A stretch of DNA of 64,000 nt from Streptomyces cinnabarinus (GTDB lineage: Bacteria > Actinomycetota > Actinomycetes > Streptomycetales > Streptomycetaceae): contig NZ_CP114413.1 in the NCBI RefSeq assembly GCF_027270315.1, positions 1,240,001-1,304,000 of the forward strand, given 5' to 3'. This document shows, one piece after another, positions 57,402 through 64,000 of this stretch. The notes under the pieces were generated by a model. The model saw only the letters and a list, made by a program, of their open reading frames with translations. It was not told the DNA's origin and ran no database searches. A program made the translations under genes and the position numbers. How positions within the stretch are numbered: the first letter of the stretch is position 1; the number at the start of each line of letters is the position of its first letter.

Positions 57402-58594
57402 GCGACACCTTCGCCGTGGCCGCCGTCACGGACACCCTGCGCTCGATCCTCCAGGGCGCGCTGGGCCGGCAGGTGCCCGGCACCGTGGTGATGGCCCGCC
57501 CGCCGGACGAGGTGGCCGCCGAACGGCCCACCGCCGCCCTGAACGTCTACCTGTACCGGACCACGATCGACGGCGCCTGGCGCAGCCTCGACCCGGACGG
57601 GACCCGCCCCGGCGAGACCGGGCGCCCGGCGCTGCCGCTCGTCCTGCACTACGTACTCACCCCCTATGTGAGCGGTGACGCCCAGGACTCGACCGCCCAC
57701 CGCATCCTCGGGGCGGCCATGGCGGCCCTGCACGACCATGCCCAGCTGACGGCCGAGGAGATCAGACGGGCCGCTCCGTTCAGCGATCTGCACCAGCAGC
57801 CGGAGGCCGTGCGGATCACTCCGGTGGCCTTCTCCACCGACGACATCTCCAAGCTCTGGACCGCCTTCCAGAGCCAGTACCGGGCATCGGTGGCGTACGA
57901 GGCGCGCATCGTGCTCCTCGACAGCTCGGTGCCCGGACGCGCACCCCTGCCCGTGCTCGGGCGCGGCGATCAGGACCGCGGGCCCGAGGCGTCCGCGAGC
58001 ACCGCCGGGCTGCTGCCAACGCTGGACACCGTCACCGTGGACCTGACCGGGGCCGATCCCGAACTGGTCCTCGGGGGAACCCTGTTGGACAGTGGGGTGC
58101 CCACGGTCCGGCTGGCCCATCCGGTGCTCGCCGGGCCGGACGACCTCACCGCCGGGCAGGCCGGCGCCACGGAGGTACGGGCGGCGCTCCCGGCCGATCT
58201 CGCGGCGGGCACCTGGACCGCGGCAGTGGTGCTCACCTCGGCCGACGGCGCCCAACGGGCCACACGGGAGGTCCCGTTCGCCATCGTCCCGCGGATCACC
58301 GGCACGCTGCCGATCGAGGTGACCCGTGACGCGAGCGGTGCGGCGCTGCTGGAAGTGGAGTGCACGCCACGGGTGCGACCCGGACAGCGGGTGCAACTGA
58401 TCGTCGGGGACCGGCCGTTGGCGGCCGCCGACGAGTTCGCGAACGTGACGAGCACCCTGCGGTTCCGGTGGGCCGGAGCGCGCCCGGGACGGCATGCGCT
58501 GCGGTTGCGGGTGGACGGCGTCGAGAGCCCACTGACCGACGGGGCGGCGGAGCAGCCGCAGTTCGCGACCGACCTGGCGGTGGTGGTGTCATGA
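57398..58594 (+). CDS. Pvc16/Afp16-like tube-terminator (cap) protein, DUF4255
   Basis: 398 aa. Residues about 7-180 match the Pvc16 N-terminal/DUF4255 pattern: VTDTLRSILQGAL, then PTAALNVYLYRTTIDGAWRS, LPLVLHYVLTPYVSGD, AHRILGAAMAALHDH, and DDISKLWTAFQSQYRASVAY. The remaining C-terminal part looks like two beta-sandwich domains (LDTVTVDLTGADPELVLGG and later repeats). In Afp/PVC particles this protein ends the tube and sets its length. It overlaps the previous and next genes by 4 bp. Confidence 0.88.
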   Translation: MSDTFAVAAVTDTLRSILQGALGRQVPGTVVMARPPDEVAAERPTAALNVYLYRTTIDGAWRSLDPDGTRPGETGRPALPLVLHYVLTPYVSGDAQDSTAHRILGAAMAALHDHAQLTAEEIRRAAPFSDLHQQPEAVRITPVAFSTDDISKLWTAFQSQYRASVAYEARIVLLDSSVPGRAPLPVLGRGDQDRGPEASASTAGLLPTLDTVTVDLTGADPELVLGGTLLDSGVPTVRLAHPVLAGPDDLTAGQAGATEVRAALPADLAAGTWTAAVVLTSADGAQRATREVPFAIVPRITGTLPIEVTRDASGAALLEVECTPRVRPGQRVQLIVGDRPLAAADEFANVTSTLRFRWAGARPGRHALRLRVDGVESPLTDGAAEQPQFATDLAVVVS

Positions 58595-60582
58595 CGTCCG
58601 CGGTGGAACCAGCGGACGGCGACTGGGAGACGTACAACAACGAGTACCTGGCCGCCGCTCTCGCCCGGCTGCGGCGCCTGCTCCAGGAACACATCACGGC
58701 CGCCGAGTCGTCGGACCTGACCGGCACGGGGTACGTGGAGTGGGCCGACGACGGTGAGACCCGGCCTCCGGCGCTCGTAGGCCTGAGCCGACTGCTCGGG
58801 CTCTCCCCGTTCGAGCGCGACACGCTGCTGCTCTGTGCCGCGCCGGAGTTCGACCCCCGCATGGCCGGGCTCTACGCCGAGGCCCAGGGCGGTCATCTCG
58901 CCGGACACCCCACGTTCGCGCTCGCCTTCTCGCTCCTGCCGGATCCGGCCTGGGACGCCCTCTCCCCGTTCGGGGCGCTGCGCTACTGGCGGCTCGTCGA
59001 CGTCGACCGGTCGGCCGGGCAGCCGCTGGTCAGCAGCCCGCTGCGGGTCGACGAGCGAATCGTCAACCATCTCAAGGGACTTGACCACCTCGACGAGCGG
59101 CTGCACGCCCTGGTGACACCGCTCCAGCCGGTCCAGCCGCTGGTCGCCGCCGAGAGCCCGGCGCTGTCCACCCGGCACTCGGCCGTCGCGGAGGTGCTCG
59201 GGCACTGGCTCGATCCCCGGCCCACCGGGGACGGCCGTCCGCCGGTGATCCAGCTGCTCGGCACGGACCGGGAGAGCAAGCGGTCGGTGGCCGGGCAGTC
59301 CGCGGCGGCCTCGGGTCTGCTGCTGTACGGGATGCCGACCGCCCTGCTCCCCCGCTCCGCCGAGGACCTCGACGCCGTGGCCCGGCTGTGGCACCGCGAG
59401 ACCCGGCTCTCGCCGCTCGCCCTCTACCTGGAAGCGGACAGCGAGCCGGAGGAGTCGGCCGGGCCGGTCGCCCGGTTCCTCGAACGCAGCGGCGGGCCCT
59501 GTTTCGTGGCCACCCGGGAAGCGCGTGCCGACCTCCCCGTCCCGACGGCGCCCGTGGACATCGCGCCGCCGCCCGCCGCCGAACGGGCCACCGCCTGGGG
59601 CGAGGTCTTCCCGCCCACCGCGGCGGACCGGCTGGCCGGCCAGTTCACGCTTGACCTCTCCGCGATCCACGAGGTGGCCGTCGCCGCCGGCACCGATCCA
59701 CGCCTGGCCTGGCACGGCTGTCTGGTCCGCACCCGGCCGCGCCTCGGTGCCCTGGCGCAGCGGCTCGACTCGCGGGTCGGCTGGGACGACCTCGTACTGC
59801 CCGAGCACGAGAAGGCGCTGCTGCGGCAGATCGCCGACCAGGTGACCCAGCGGGCCACGGTGCACGACCGGTGGGGCTTCGCGGAGCGGGTCAGCCGCGG
59901 TCTGGGGATCACAGCCCTGTTCACCGGTCCCAGTGGCACCGGGAAGACGATGGCCGCCGAAGTCCTCGCCGGGCACCTGGAGCTGGACCTGTACCGGGTC
60001 GATCTGTCGGCCGCCGTCAGCAAGTACATCGGCGAGACGGAGAAGAACCTGCGGCGGCTGTTCGACGCCGCCGAGCCGGGTGGGGCCGTGCTCTTCTTCG
60101 ACGAGGCGGACGCGCTGTTCGGCAAGCGCAGCGAGGTGAAGGACTCGCACGACCGGTACGCCAACATCGAAGTGAGCTATCTGCTCCAGCAGATGGAGGC
60201 GTACCGGGGTCTGGCCGTCCTGGCCACCAATCTGCGCCGGGCGCTGGACACGGCGTTCCTGCGGCGGCTGCGGTTCATCGTGCCCTTCGCCTTTCCCGGC
60301 ACCGCGGAGCGCCGTGAGATGTGGGCCCGTGCCTTCCCGTCGAGCGCGCCCGTGGGCGAGCTGGACCTGGAGCGTCTCGCGACGCTTCCGCTGAGCGGCG
60401 GCATGATCCGCAACATCACCCTCAACGCGGCTTTCGCCGCGGCCGCCGCGGGGACGGCCATCGACATGCCGACGCTGCTTCAGGCCGCGCGGGCGGAGCT
60501 CCACAAGACCGAGACCCCGGTGCCTGAGCACGACATCGCCTGGCCCGCCCCGGCCGCGACGGTCAGGGGGGCGGTGGGATGA
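58591..60582 (+). CDS. eCIS AAA+ ATPase (Afp15/Pvc15-like)
   Basis: 663 aa. N-terminal about 400 residues form the family-specific region (LSPFERDTLLLCAAPEFDP). The AAA+ core has Walker A GPSGTGKT (446-453), Walker B LFFDEADALFG (501-511), a sensor-like LATN (543-546) and the arginine-finger region AFLRRLRF (555-562). An ATPase of this kind is a hallmark of eCIS loci and separates them from type VI secretion and R-tailocins. It is thought to help particle assembly or cargo loading. It overlaps both neighbours by 4 bp. Confidence 0.92.
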   Translation: MTSAVEPADGDWETYNNEYLAAALARLRRLLQEHITAAESSDLTGTGYVEWADDGETRPPALVGLSRLLGLSPFERDTLLLCAAPEFDPRMAGLYAEAQGGHLAGHPTFALAFSLLPDPAWDALSPFGALRYWRLVDVDRSAGQPLVSSPLRVDERIVNHLKGLDHLDERLHALVTPLQPVQPLVAAESPALSTRHSAVAEVLGHWLDPRPTGDGRPPVIQLLGTDRESKRSVAGQSAAASGLLLYGMPTALLPRSAEDLDAVARLWHRETRLSPLALYLEADSEPEESAGPVARFLERSGGPCFVATREARADLPVPTAPVDIAPPPAAERATAWGEVFPPTAADRLAGQFTLDLSAIHEVAVAAGTDPRLAWHGCLVRTRPRLGALAQRLDSRVGWDDLVLPEHEKALLRQIADQVTQRATVHDRWGFAERVSRGLGITALFTGPSGTGKTMAAEVLAGHLELDLYRVDLSAAVSKYIGETEKNLRRLFDAAEPGGAVLFFDEADALFGKRSEVKDSHDRYANIEVSYLLQQMEAYRGLAVLATNLRRALDTAFLRRLRFIVPFAFPGTAERREMWARAFPSSAPVGELDLERLATLPLSGGMIRNITLNAAFAAAAAGTAIDMPTLLQAARAELHKTETPVPEHDIAWPAPAATVRGAVG

Positions 60583-60836
60583 GGATCGAACTGCACATCG
60601 GCAGGGTCGTCCTGGAGGGGGTGTCCCCGCGTGACGCGGCGCGCGTCCGGGCGGCCCTGACGGCCGAACTCGGTGAGCTGCTGACCCGGGCGCCGATCAC
60701 CCCGGCCGCCTCCCACCGCGTCCGCCGTGCCGCGGCCGCTCCCCTCTCCCCGGTGTCCGACCCGGCCGCGCTGGGCCGCGGGATCGCCCAGGCCGTACAC
60801 GGAAGCCTCCGGCCGTCACAGGGAGGCGGCCGGTGA
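60579..60836 (+). CDS. Small eCIS-associated protein, function unknown
   Basis: 85 aa. It begins MRIELHIGRVVLEGVSPRDA followed by a short helix and a basic, Ala-rich tail. The ATG overlaps the ATPase stop by 4 bp, and the TGA overlaps the GTG of the DUF4157 gene. The N-terminal xIxIGRVVLEG strand resembles the C-terminal IxIDRLEVR strand of the Pro/Ala-rich protein in this operon, so both may use the same docking surface. No enzymatic motif is visible. The tight coupling with the next gene would suit a loading chaperone for that protein; this is inference. Confidence 0.7.
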   Translation: MRIELHIGRVVLEGVSPRDAARVRAALTAELGELLTRAPITPAASHRVRRAAAAPLSPVSDPAALGRGIAQAVHGSLRPSQGGGR

Positions 60837-62704
60837 ACGAGAAGTCACGCCGCGGCGCCGCCCCCGCGACCCCGACCACGGCCCCGGCGGCCGTGCCGAC
60901 CCACGCGGCTGCCCATCGGCCCGATCCGGACGCGGCGGACGAGCGGCCCCGGGCCTCCGTCTGGCCGGGGGACTTCGCCCTGGTGCGCAGCCACCGTGGC
61001 GACCAGCCGGTGCCCGAGCACGGACTGCCGCAGGCGGCCCGGGATGTGGTCCGCCGCCCCGGGGCCCCGCTTCCGGCCGGGGTGCGCGCGGACGCGGAGC
61101 GGCGCTTCCGGCACGACTTCAGCCACGTACGCGTCCACACCGATCCCGAAGCGGCCCGCGCCAGCGCCAGTCTGGGTGCTCGGGCCTTCACCGTCGGGCA
61201 TCACATCGCCTTCGCCGCGAGCCGTTTCGCGCCCGCCACCTCGCACGGGGCCCGGCTACTCACTCACGAACTGGCGCATGTGGTCCAGCAGGACGTAGGC
61301 CGTGCCGGGGCCGCAGGCGCGGCCGCTGCTGAGGCCGAGGCCCGCACTCTCGCCGGGGACGGCTCGGCGTCCGGGACGGTGCGGGTCGGTGCGGGGGTCG
61401 GGGTCCACCGGTCCCCGGACCACCAGATGCTCGAAGGGGACACCCACGGCTACTACTACCCGCCGGCCTTCCGGCCGCAGCAGGCTCAGCCCGGCATCGA
61501 CCTCGTCCTGGGAGGCAGCGAACCGGAGTACGCCCAGACCACCGATCCGAAGACGGGCAGGGTCGAGGTCACCGAGCGGGTGAAGGGCGGCACCTGGATC
61601 CAGATCAAGCGGCTCACGGAGAAGGGACTGAGCGTCGACAAGATCAAGAAGCGGGTGACCGATCACGTCAACGATGGGGTCGCCGGTTTCGGCGGCGCGA
61701 TCGCCGAACCGGAGAAGGCCAAGTTCCAACCCATGGGCGACGCGCAGTGGGAGAACAAGAAGCCCAAGAGCGGGACCTGGAGCAAGACGATTCTCACCAA
61801 CCCCAACCGGCTCCTCGTGCATGTGGAGGTGCCGGGCTTCTCCAAACTGCCACCCTCCGACCAGTTGGAGATCCAGCACGCGGCGAACCTGGCCAGGAAG
61901 GGCGCCCGCTTCGGCCGTATCCCACTGACGGTTCTGGTGGTCGACACGCCCCCGCCCTCGCGTGGCCCGGCGCTCGGCCGGGTGCGGTTCACGGGGTCCA
62001 TGGCGGCGCGGCTCCCGGCCGTCCTCGCCGTCCTCACGACGTTCACCAAGCTGGTCAAGGCGCTCGACTACATGACCGGTCCCTACCAGGTCTACCGGGC
62101 CACGGTCGACGGGATGTGGCTGGCCGAACAGGCCGGCAAGCAGCGGCCGTTCATCCTCTTCGACGAGACACAGCAGGTGAAGGACGCGGCCACCTTCCTG
62201 AAGGAGGCCAGGGTCGAGCAGGAGGCGTACGGCGCGACCCTGCGCGACCTGCCCGCGATGCTCCCGGCGATCGTGGCGTCGGGAGACCTGGCCGGCATCG
62301 GAAGGGCTTCCCTGAGGCTCCTCTCGGCAGCCACGACCCTGGACTCACGGCTCGGGCAGACGACCGCCGAGATCACCCGGCTGGAGAAGTACCGGGGGCG
62401 TGCGGAGCAGCGGAGGGACGCCGCGGACCTGCTGCTCAAGGTGAACGCGGCCGCGAGAGTCATCCACCCGAGCACGGCGTCCGACGTCGATGTGTGGAAG
62501 ACCCGCGAGGACCTCCAGCATCTGATGAACCACACGGACAACGGCCTGCAGGACGCGCGGGGTCTCAGGGACCGGCTCTCCGTCGACCACGATCTGCTGA
62601 TGACGCAGGTCAAGCTGCTCAACGCCTGGTACGCCCAGCTGGATGCCGAGCAGGCGCCCGGGCAGGACCGGCCCCCGGGCACCACCCTCCCGGCACCGCA
62701 GTAG
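60833..62704 (+). CDS. DUF4157 (HELAH metallopeptidase-like) protein, candidate eCIS cargo
   Basis: 623 aa from a GTG start that overlaps the preceding TGA (GTGA). Residues 1-45 are Pro/Ala-rich and disordered. Residues about 76-153 are a DUF4157 domain: ADAERRFRHDFSHVRVHTD, AFTVGHHIAFA, then HELAHVVQQ with the zinc-ligand pattern HExxH at 145-149. The C-terminal 450 residues are not recognised: an early Lys-rich part (DKIKKRVTDHVNDG), a possible hydrophobic helix (RLPAVLAVLTTFTKL), and a long helical end. DUF4157 is one of the domains most often linked to eCIS, usually at the head of toxins or cargo. The domain may act in auto-processing or in packing. There is no signal peptide. An effector role is inferred from family and position. 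Confidence 0.8.
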   Translation: MNEKSRRGAAPATPTTAPAAVPTHAAAHRPDPDAADERPRASVWPGDFALVRSHRGDQPVPEHGLPQAARDVVRRPGAPLPAGVRADAERRFRHDFSHVRVHTDPEAARASASLGARAFTVGHHIAFAASRFAPATSHGARLLTHELAHVVQQDVGRAGAAGAAAAEAEARTLAGDGSASGTVRVGAGVGVHRSPDHQMLEGDTHGYYYPPAFRPQQAQPGIDLVLGGSEPEYAQTTDPKTGRVEVTERVKGGTWIQIKRLTEKGLSVDKIKKRVTDHVNDGVAGFGGAIAEPEKAKFQPMGDAQWENKKPKSGTWSKTILTNPNRLLVHVEVPGFSKLPPSDQLEIQHAANLARKGARFGRIPLTVLVVDTPPPSRGPALGRVRFTGSMAARLPAVLAVLTTFTKLVKALDYMTGPYQVYRATVDGMWLAEQAGKQRPFILFDETQQVKDAATFLKEARVEQEAYGATLRDLPAMLPAIVASGDLAGIGRASLRLLSAATTLDSRLGQTTAEITRLEKYRGRAEQRRDAADLLLKVNAAARVIHPSTASDVDVWKTREDLQHLMNHTDNGLQDARGLRDRLSVDHDLLMTQVKLLNAWYAQLDAEQAPGQDRPPGTTLPAPQ

Positions 62705-62733
62705 CCCCCACCGACCAGAGCGGAGACCGCCCC

Positions 62734-63384
62734 ATGCCCCCCACCACCCCCGCCCTGCGTGGCGGCATCGTGTTCCTCGAACCCGAGCAGGGACGTGTGC
62801 TGCGGGTCGTTCCGTTCCAGTACAACCCGGACACGCTCACCCGCACGCTCACTCCGCAGGGGGTCGGTGAGGAGGCCGGAAACCGGCTGGAGGCGCTCCG
62901 GCTGAAGGGGCCGCCGCGCGAGACGTTCAAGTTCGACGCCGAGTTCGACGCGGCCGACCAGCTCGATCCCACGGGCGGCCGGTCCGCCGAGCCGGGCCGG
63001 ACCGGACTGTTCGGGGCGCTGTCGGCGCTGGAGAGCGCGGTCTACCCGGACAGCGCGCAGTTGCTGCGCGAGGAGAGCATGGCCTCGGCCGGGATGATCG
63101 AGATCGCGCCCGTCGAGGCCCCGCTGACGGTGCTGGTGCTGGGCGCCCGCCGGGTGGTCCCGGTCCGGATCACCGAGTTCACGGTCACCGAGGAGGCGTA
63201 CGACGGTGAACTGAACCCGGTGCGGGCCAAGGTCGGGCTGTCGGTGCGGACGCTGACCGTCGACGACGTCGGATTCGAGCACAAGGCGGGCGCGCTGTAT
63301 CTGCGCTACCACCAGGGCAAGGAGCGGTTCGCCACGCTCGTCGGCGGCCCGGTGCTGGGCGCCGTCGGACTGCGCGCGATCTGA
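62734..63384 (+). CDS. eCIS tube/baseplate adaptor (Afp7 N-terminal-like)
   Basis: 216 aa. Features of the contractile-injection-system tube adaptor family: an early VPFQYNPDTLTRTLTPQGVG, KGPPRETFKFDAEFDAADQL in the middle, and VRITEFTVTEEAYDGELNPV followed by RAKVGLSVRTLTV near the end. In Afp/PVC this is the N-terminal part of Afp7, which joins the tube to the spike and is fused there to LysM. Here the LysM-like part is a separate downstream gene. It begins 29 bp after the DUF4157 stop, the widest gap within this run of genes apart from the one to the LysM gene. Confidence 0.85.
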   Translation: MPPTTPALRGGIVFLEPEQGRVLRVVPFQYNPDTLTRTLTPQGVGEEAGNRLEALRLKGPPRETFKFDAEFDAADQLDPTGGRSAEPGRTGLFGALSALESAVYPDSAQLLREESMASAGMIEIAPVEAPLTVLVLGARRVVPVRITEFTVTEEAYDGELNPVRAKVGLSVRTLTVDDVGFEHKAGALYLRYHQGKERFATLVGGPVLGAVGLRAI

Positions 63385-63416
63385 CACACCGACACCGAAC
63401 CCGAGGAAGGCGAACG

Positions 63417-63746
63417 ATGTTCGAGCCCACCAGCCGCTACCACGGCATCGAGACCGCCACCTGGACGGCGCCGGACGGGCGGACCGTCACCTACGTCCGG
63501 CGGCGCTTCCTGCCGCGGCCCGAGGAGCTCGCCCCGCTGGGCGAGCATGTCGTGGTGGAGGGTGAGCGGCTCGATCTGATCGCCGGCCGGCACTACGGCG
63601 ATCCGGAGCAGTTCTGGCGGATCGCCGATGCCCACCGGGTGCTGCGGCCGGACGAGCTGACCTGGACCCCGGGCAGACGGCTGCGCATCACGCTTCCCGC
63701 GGGAGTGCCCGGGGTGCCGCCTGCCATGGGGGCCGCTCCGTCATGA
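63417..63746 (+). CDS. LysM-like baseplate protein
   Basis: 109 aa. A short N-terminal strand region (RTVTYVRRRFLPRPEEL) is followed by a LysM-like fold: EHVVVEGERLDLIAGRHYGD, PEQFWRIADAHRV, and a final PGRRLRITLP. Such proteins stand between the tube adaptor and spike in tailed particles. ATG 63417 has GAGGAAGG upstream, and the stop overlaps the next ATG by 4 bp. Confidence 0.85.
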   Translation: MFEPTSRYHGIETATWTAPDGRTVTYVRRRFLPRPEELAPLGEHVVVEGERLDLIAGRHYGDPEQFWRIADAHRVLRPDELTWTPGRRLRITLPAGVPGVPPAMGAAPS

Positions 63747-64000
63747 CCCGAAGCCTGCAACTGATGCTGCTCACCGGGGATGTGCTGCCCGTCCCGGCCC
63801 CCGCCGCCCTGGTGGACGCCCTCCAGTCCGTCCAGGTGACCTGCTCCAGCGGCGCGGCGAGCGGCTTCCAGCTGACCTTCGCCGTGGGCAAGCGGTCCCC
63901 GGTGTCGCAGGTGATGCTGCCGCTGGGGGCCCTGGACCCCAAGCGCAGGGTGGTCGTCGTCGCAGTCGTCTCGGGGATGCCGCATGTGCTCATGGACGGT
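63743..64000 (+). CDS. Start of a spike/VgrG-like (phage late control D) protein, truncated by the window
   Basis: Only the first 86 residues are seen, starting MTRSLQLMLLTGDVLPVPAP. They contain a VQVTCSSGAASGFQLTFAVG strand pair typical of the gp27-like head of eCIS spikes (Afp8 type). Its position after the LysM gene agrees. The ATG overlaps the previous TGA by 4 bp. The call rests on this short stretch and the order of genes. Confidence 0.7.
   Translation, partial: MTRSLQLMLLTGDVLPVPAPAALVDALQSVQVTCSSGAASGFQLTFAVGKRSPVSQVMLPLGALDPKRRVVVVAVVSGMPHVLMDG

Noticed and set aside
53697..64000. Tail-like genes as a prophage, R-tailocin or type VI secretion system
   Set aside because: No lysis, integrase, capsid or TssJLM genes appear. 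The Pvc16-like cap and AAA+ ATPase mark an eCIS.

Overview
The window is very GC-rich, and its genes, starts and regulatory codons fit a Streptomyces or close relative: GTG starts, two TTA codons inside a LAL/LuxR regulator, and 4-bp ATGA gene overlaps. It contains two unrelated systems side by side.

Region 1 (1-53462) is one end of a modular type I polyketide synthase (PKS) cluster that looks like a polyether pathway. Three PKS genes lie on the minus strand and read towards position 1. The first (46880-11691, 11,729 aa) holds a KSQ loading module and six extension modules. The second (11644-6068) holds module 7. The third (6007 to beyond position 1) holds module 8 and is cut by the window edge. 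From the motifs I read: acetyl starter (malonyl decarboxylated by KSQ); module 1 methylmalonyl, DH-KR; module 2 malonyl, DH-ER-KR; module 3 methylmalonyl, DH-KR; module 4 malonyl, DH-ER-KR; module 5 malonyl, KR; module 6 methylmalonyl, KR; module 7 malonyl, DH-KR; module 8 methylmalonyl, DH-ER-KR. This predicts a chain with two trisubstituted alkenes spaced like an isoprenoid, followed by a 1,3-diol. Next to the PKS lie two SnoaL-fold epoxide hydrolase homologues (MonBI/MonBII and Lsd19 family) and an FAD epoxidase of the MonC/Lsd18 type. Together these suggest epoxidation of the diene and cyclisation to a bis-tetrahydrofuran end group. A LAL regulator and a type II thioesterase complete this side. 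An AGGGGT box pointing at the gene lies upstream of the PKS operon, the hydrolase pair, the epoxidase and the thioesterase, so these units are probably one regulon.

Region 2 (53697-64000 and beyond) is the start of a plus-strand operon for an extracellular or cytoplasmic contractile injection system (eCIS, related to Afp/PVC and to Streptomyces CIS). In order: sheath, inner tube, a baseplate-chaperone-like protein with two CPxC knuckles, a Pro/Ala-rich protein, a Pvc16-like cap (DUF4255), an AAA+ ATPase, a small protein, a DUF4157 (HELAH) protein that is a candidate cargo, a tube/baseplate adaptor, a LysM-like protein, and the start of a spike-like protein that leaves the window. Most junctions overlap by 4 bp.

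No tRNA, rRNA, CRISPR array, insertion sequence or phage integrase was seen. The long plus-strand open frames between 1 and 46880 are antisense shadows of the PKS. No polyether exporter or self-resistance gene is visible; it would have to lie beyond position 1.
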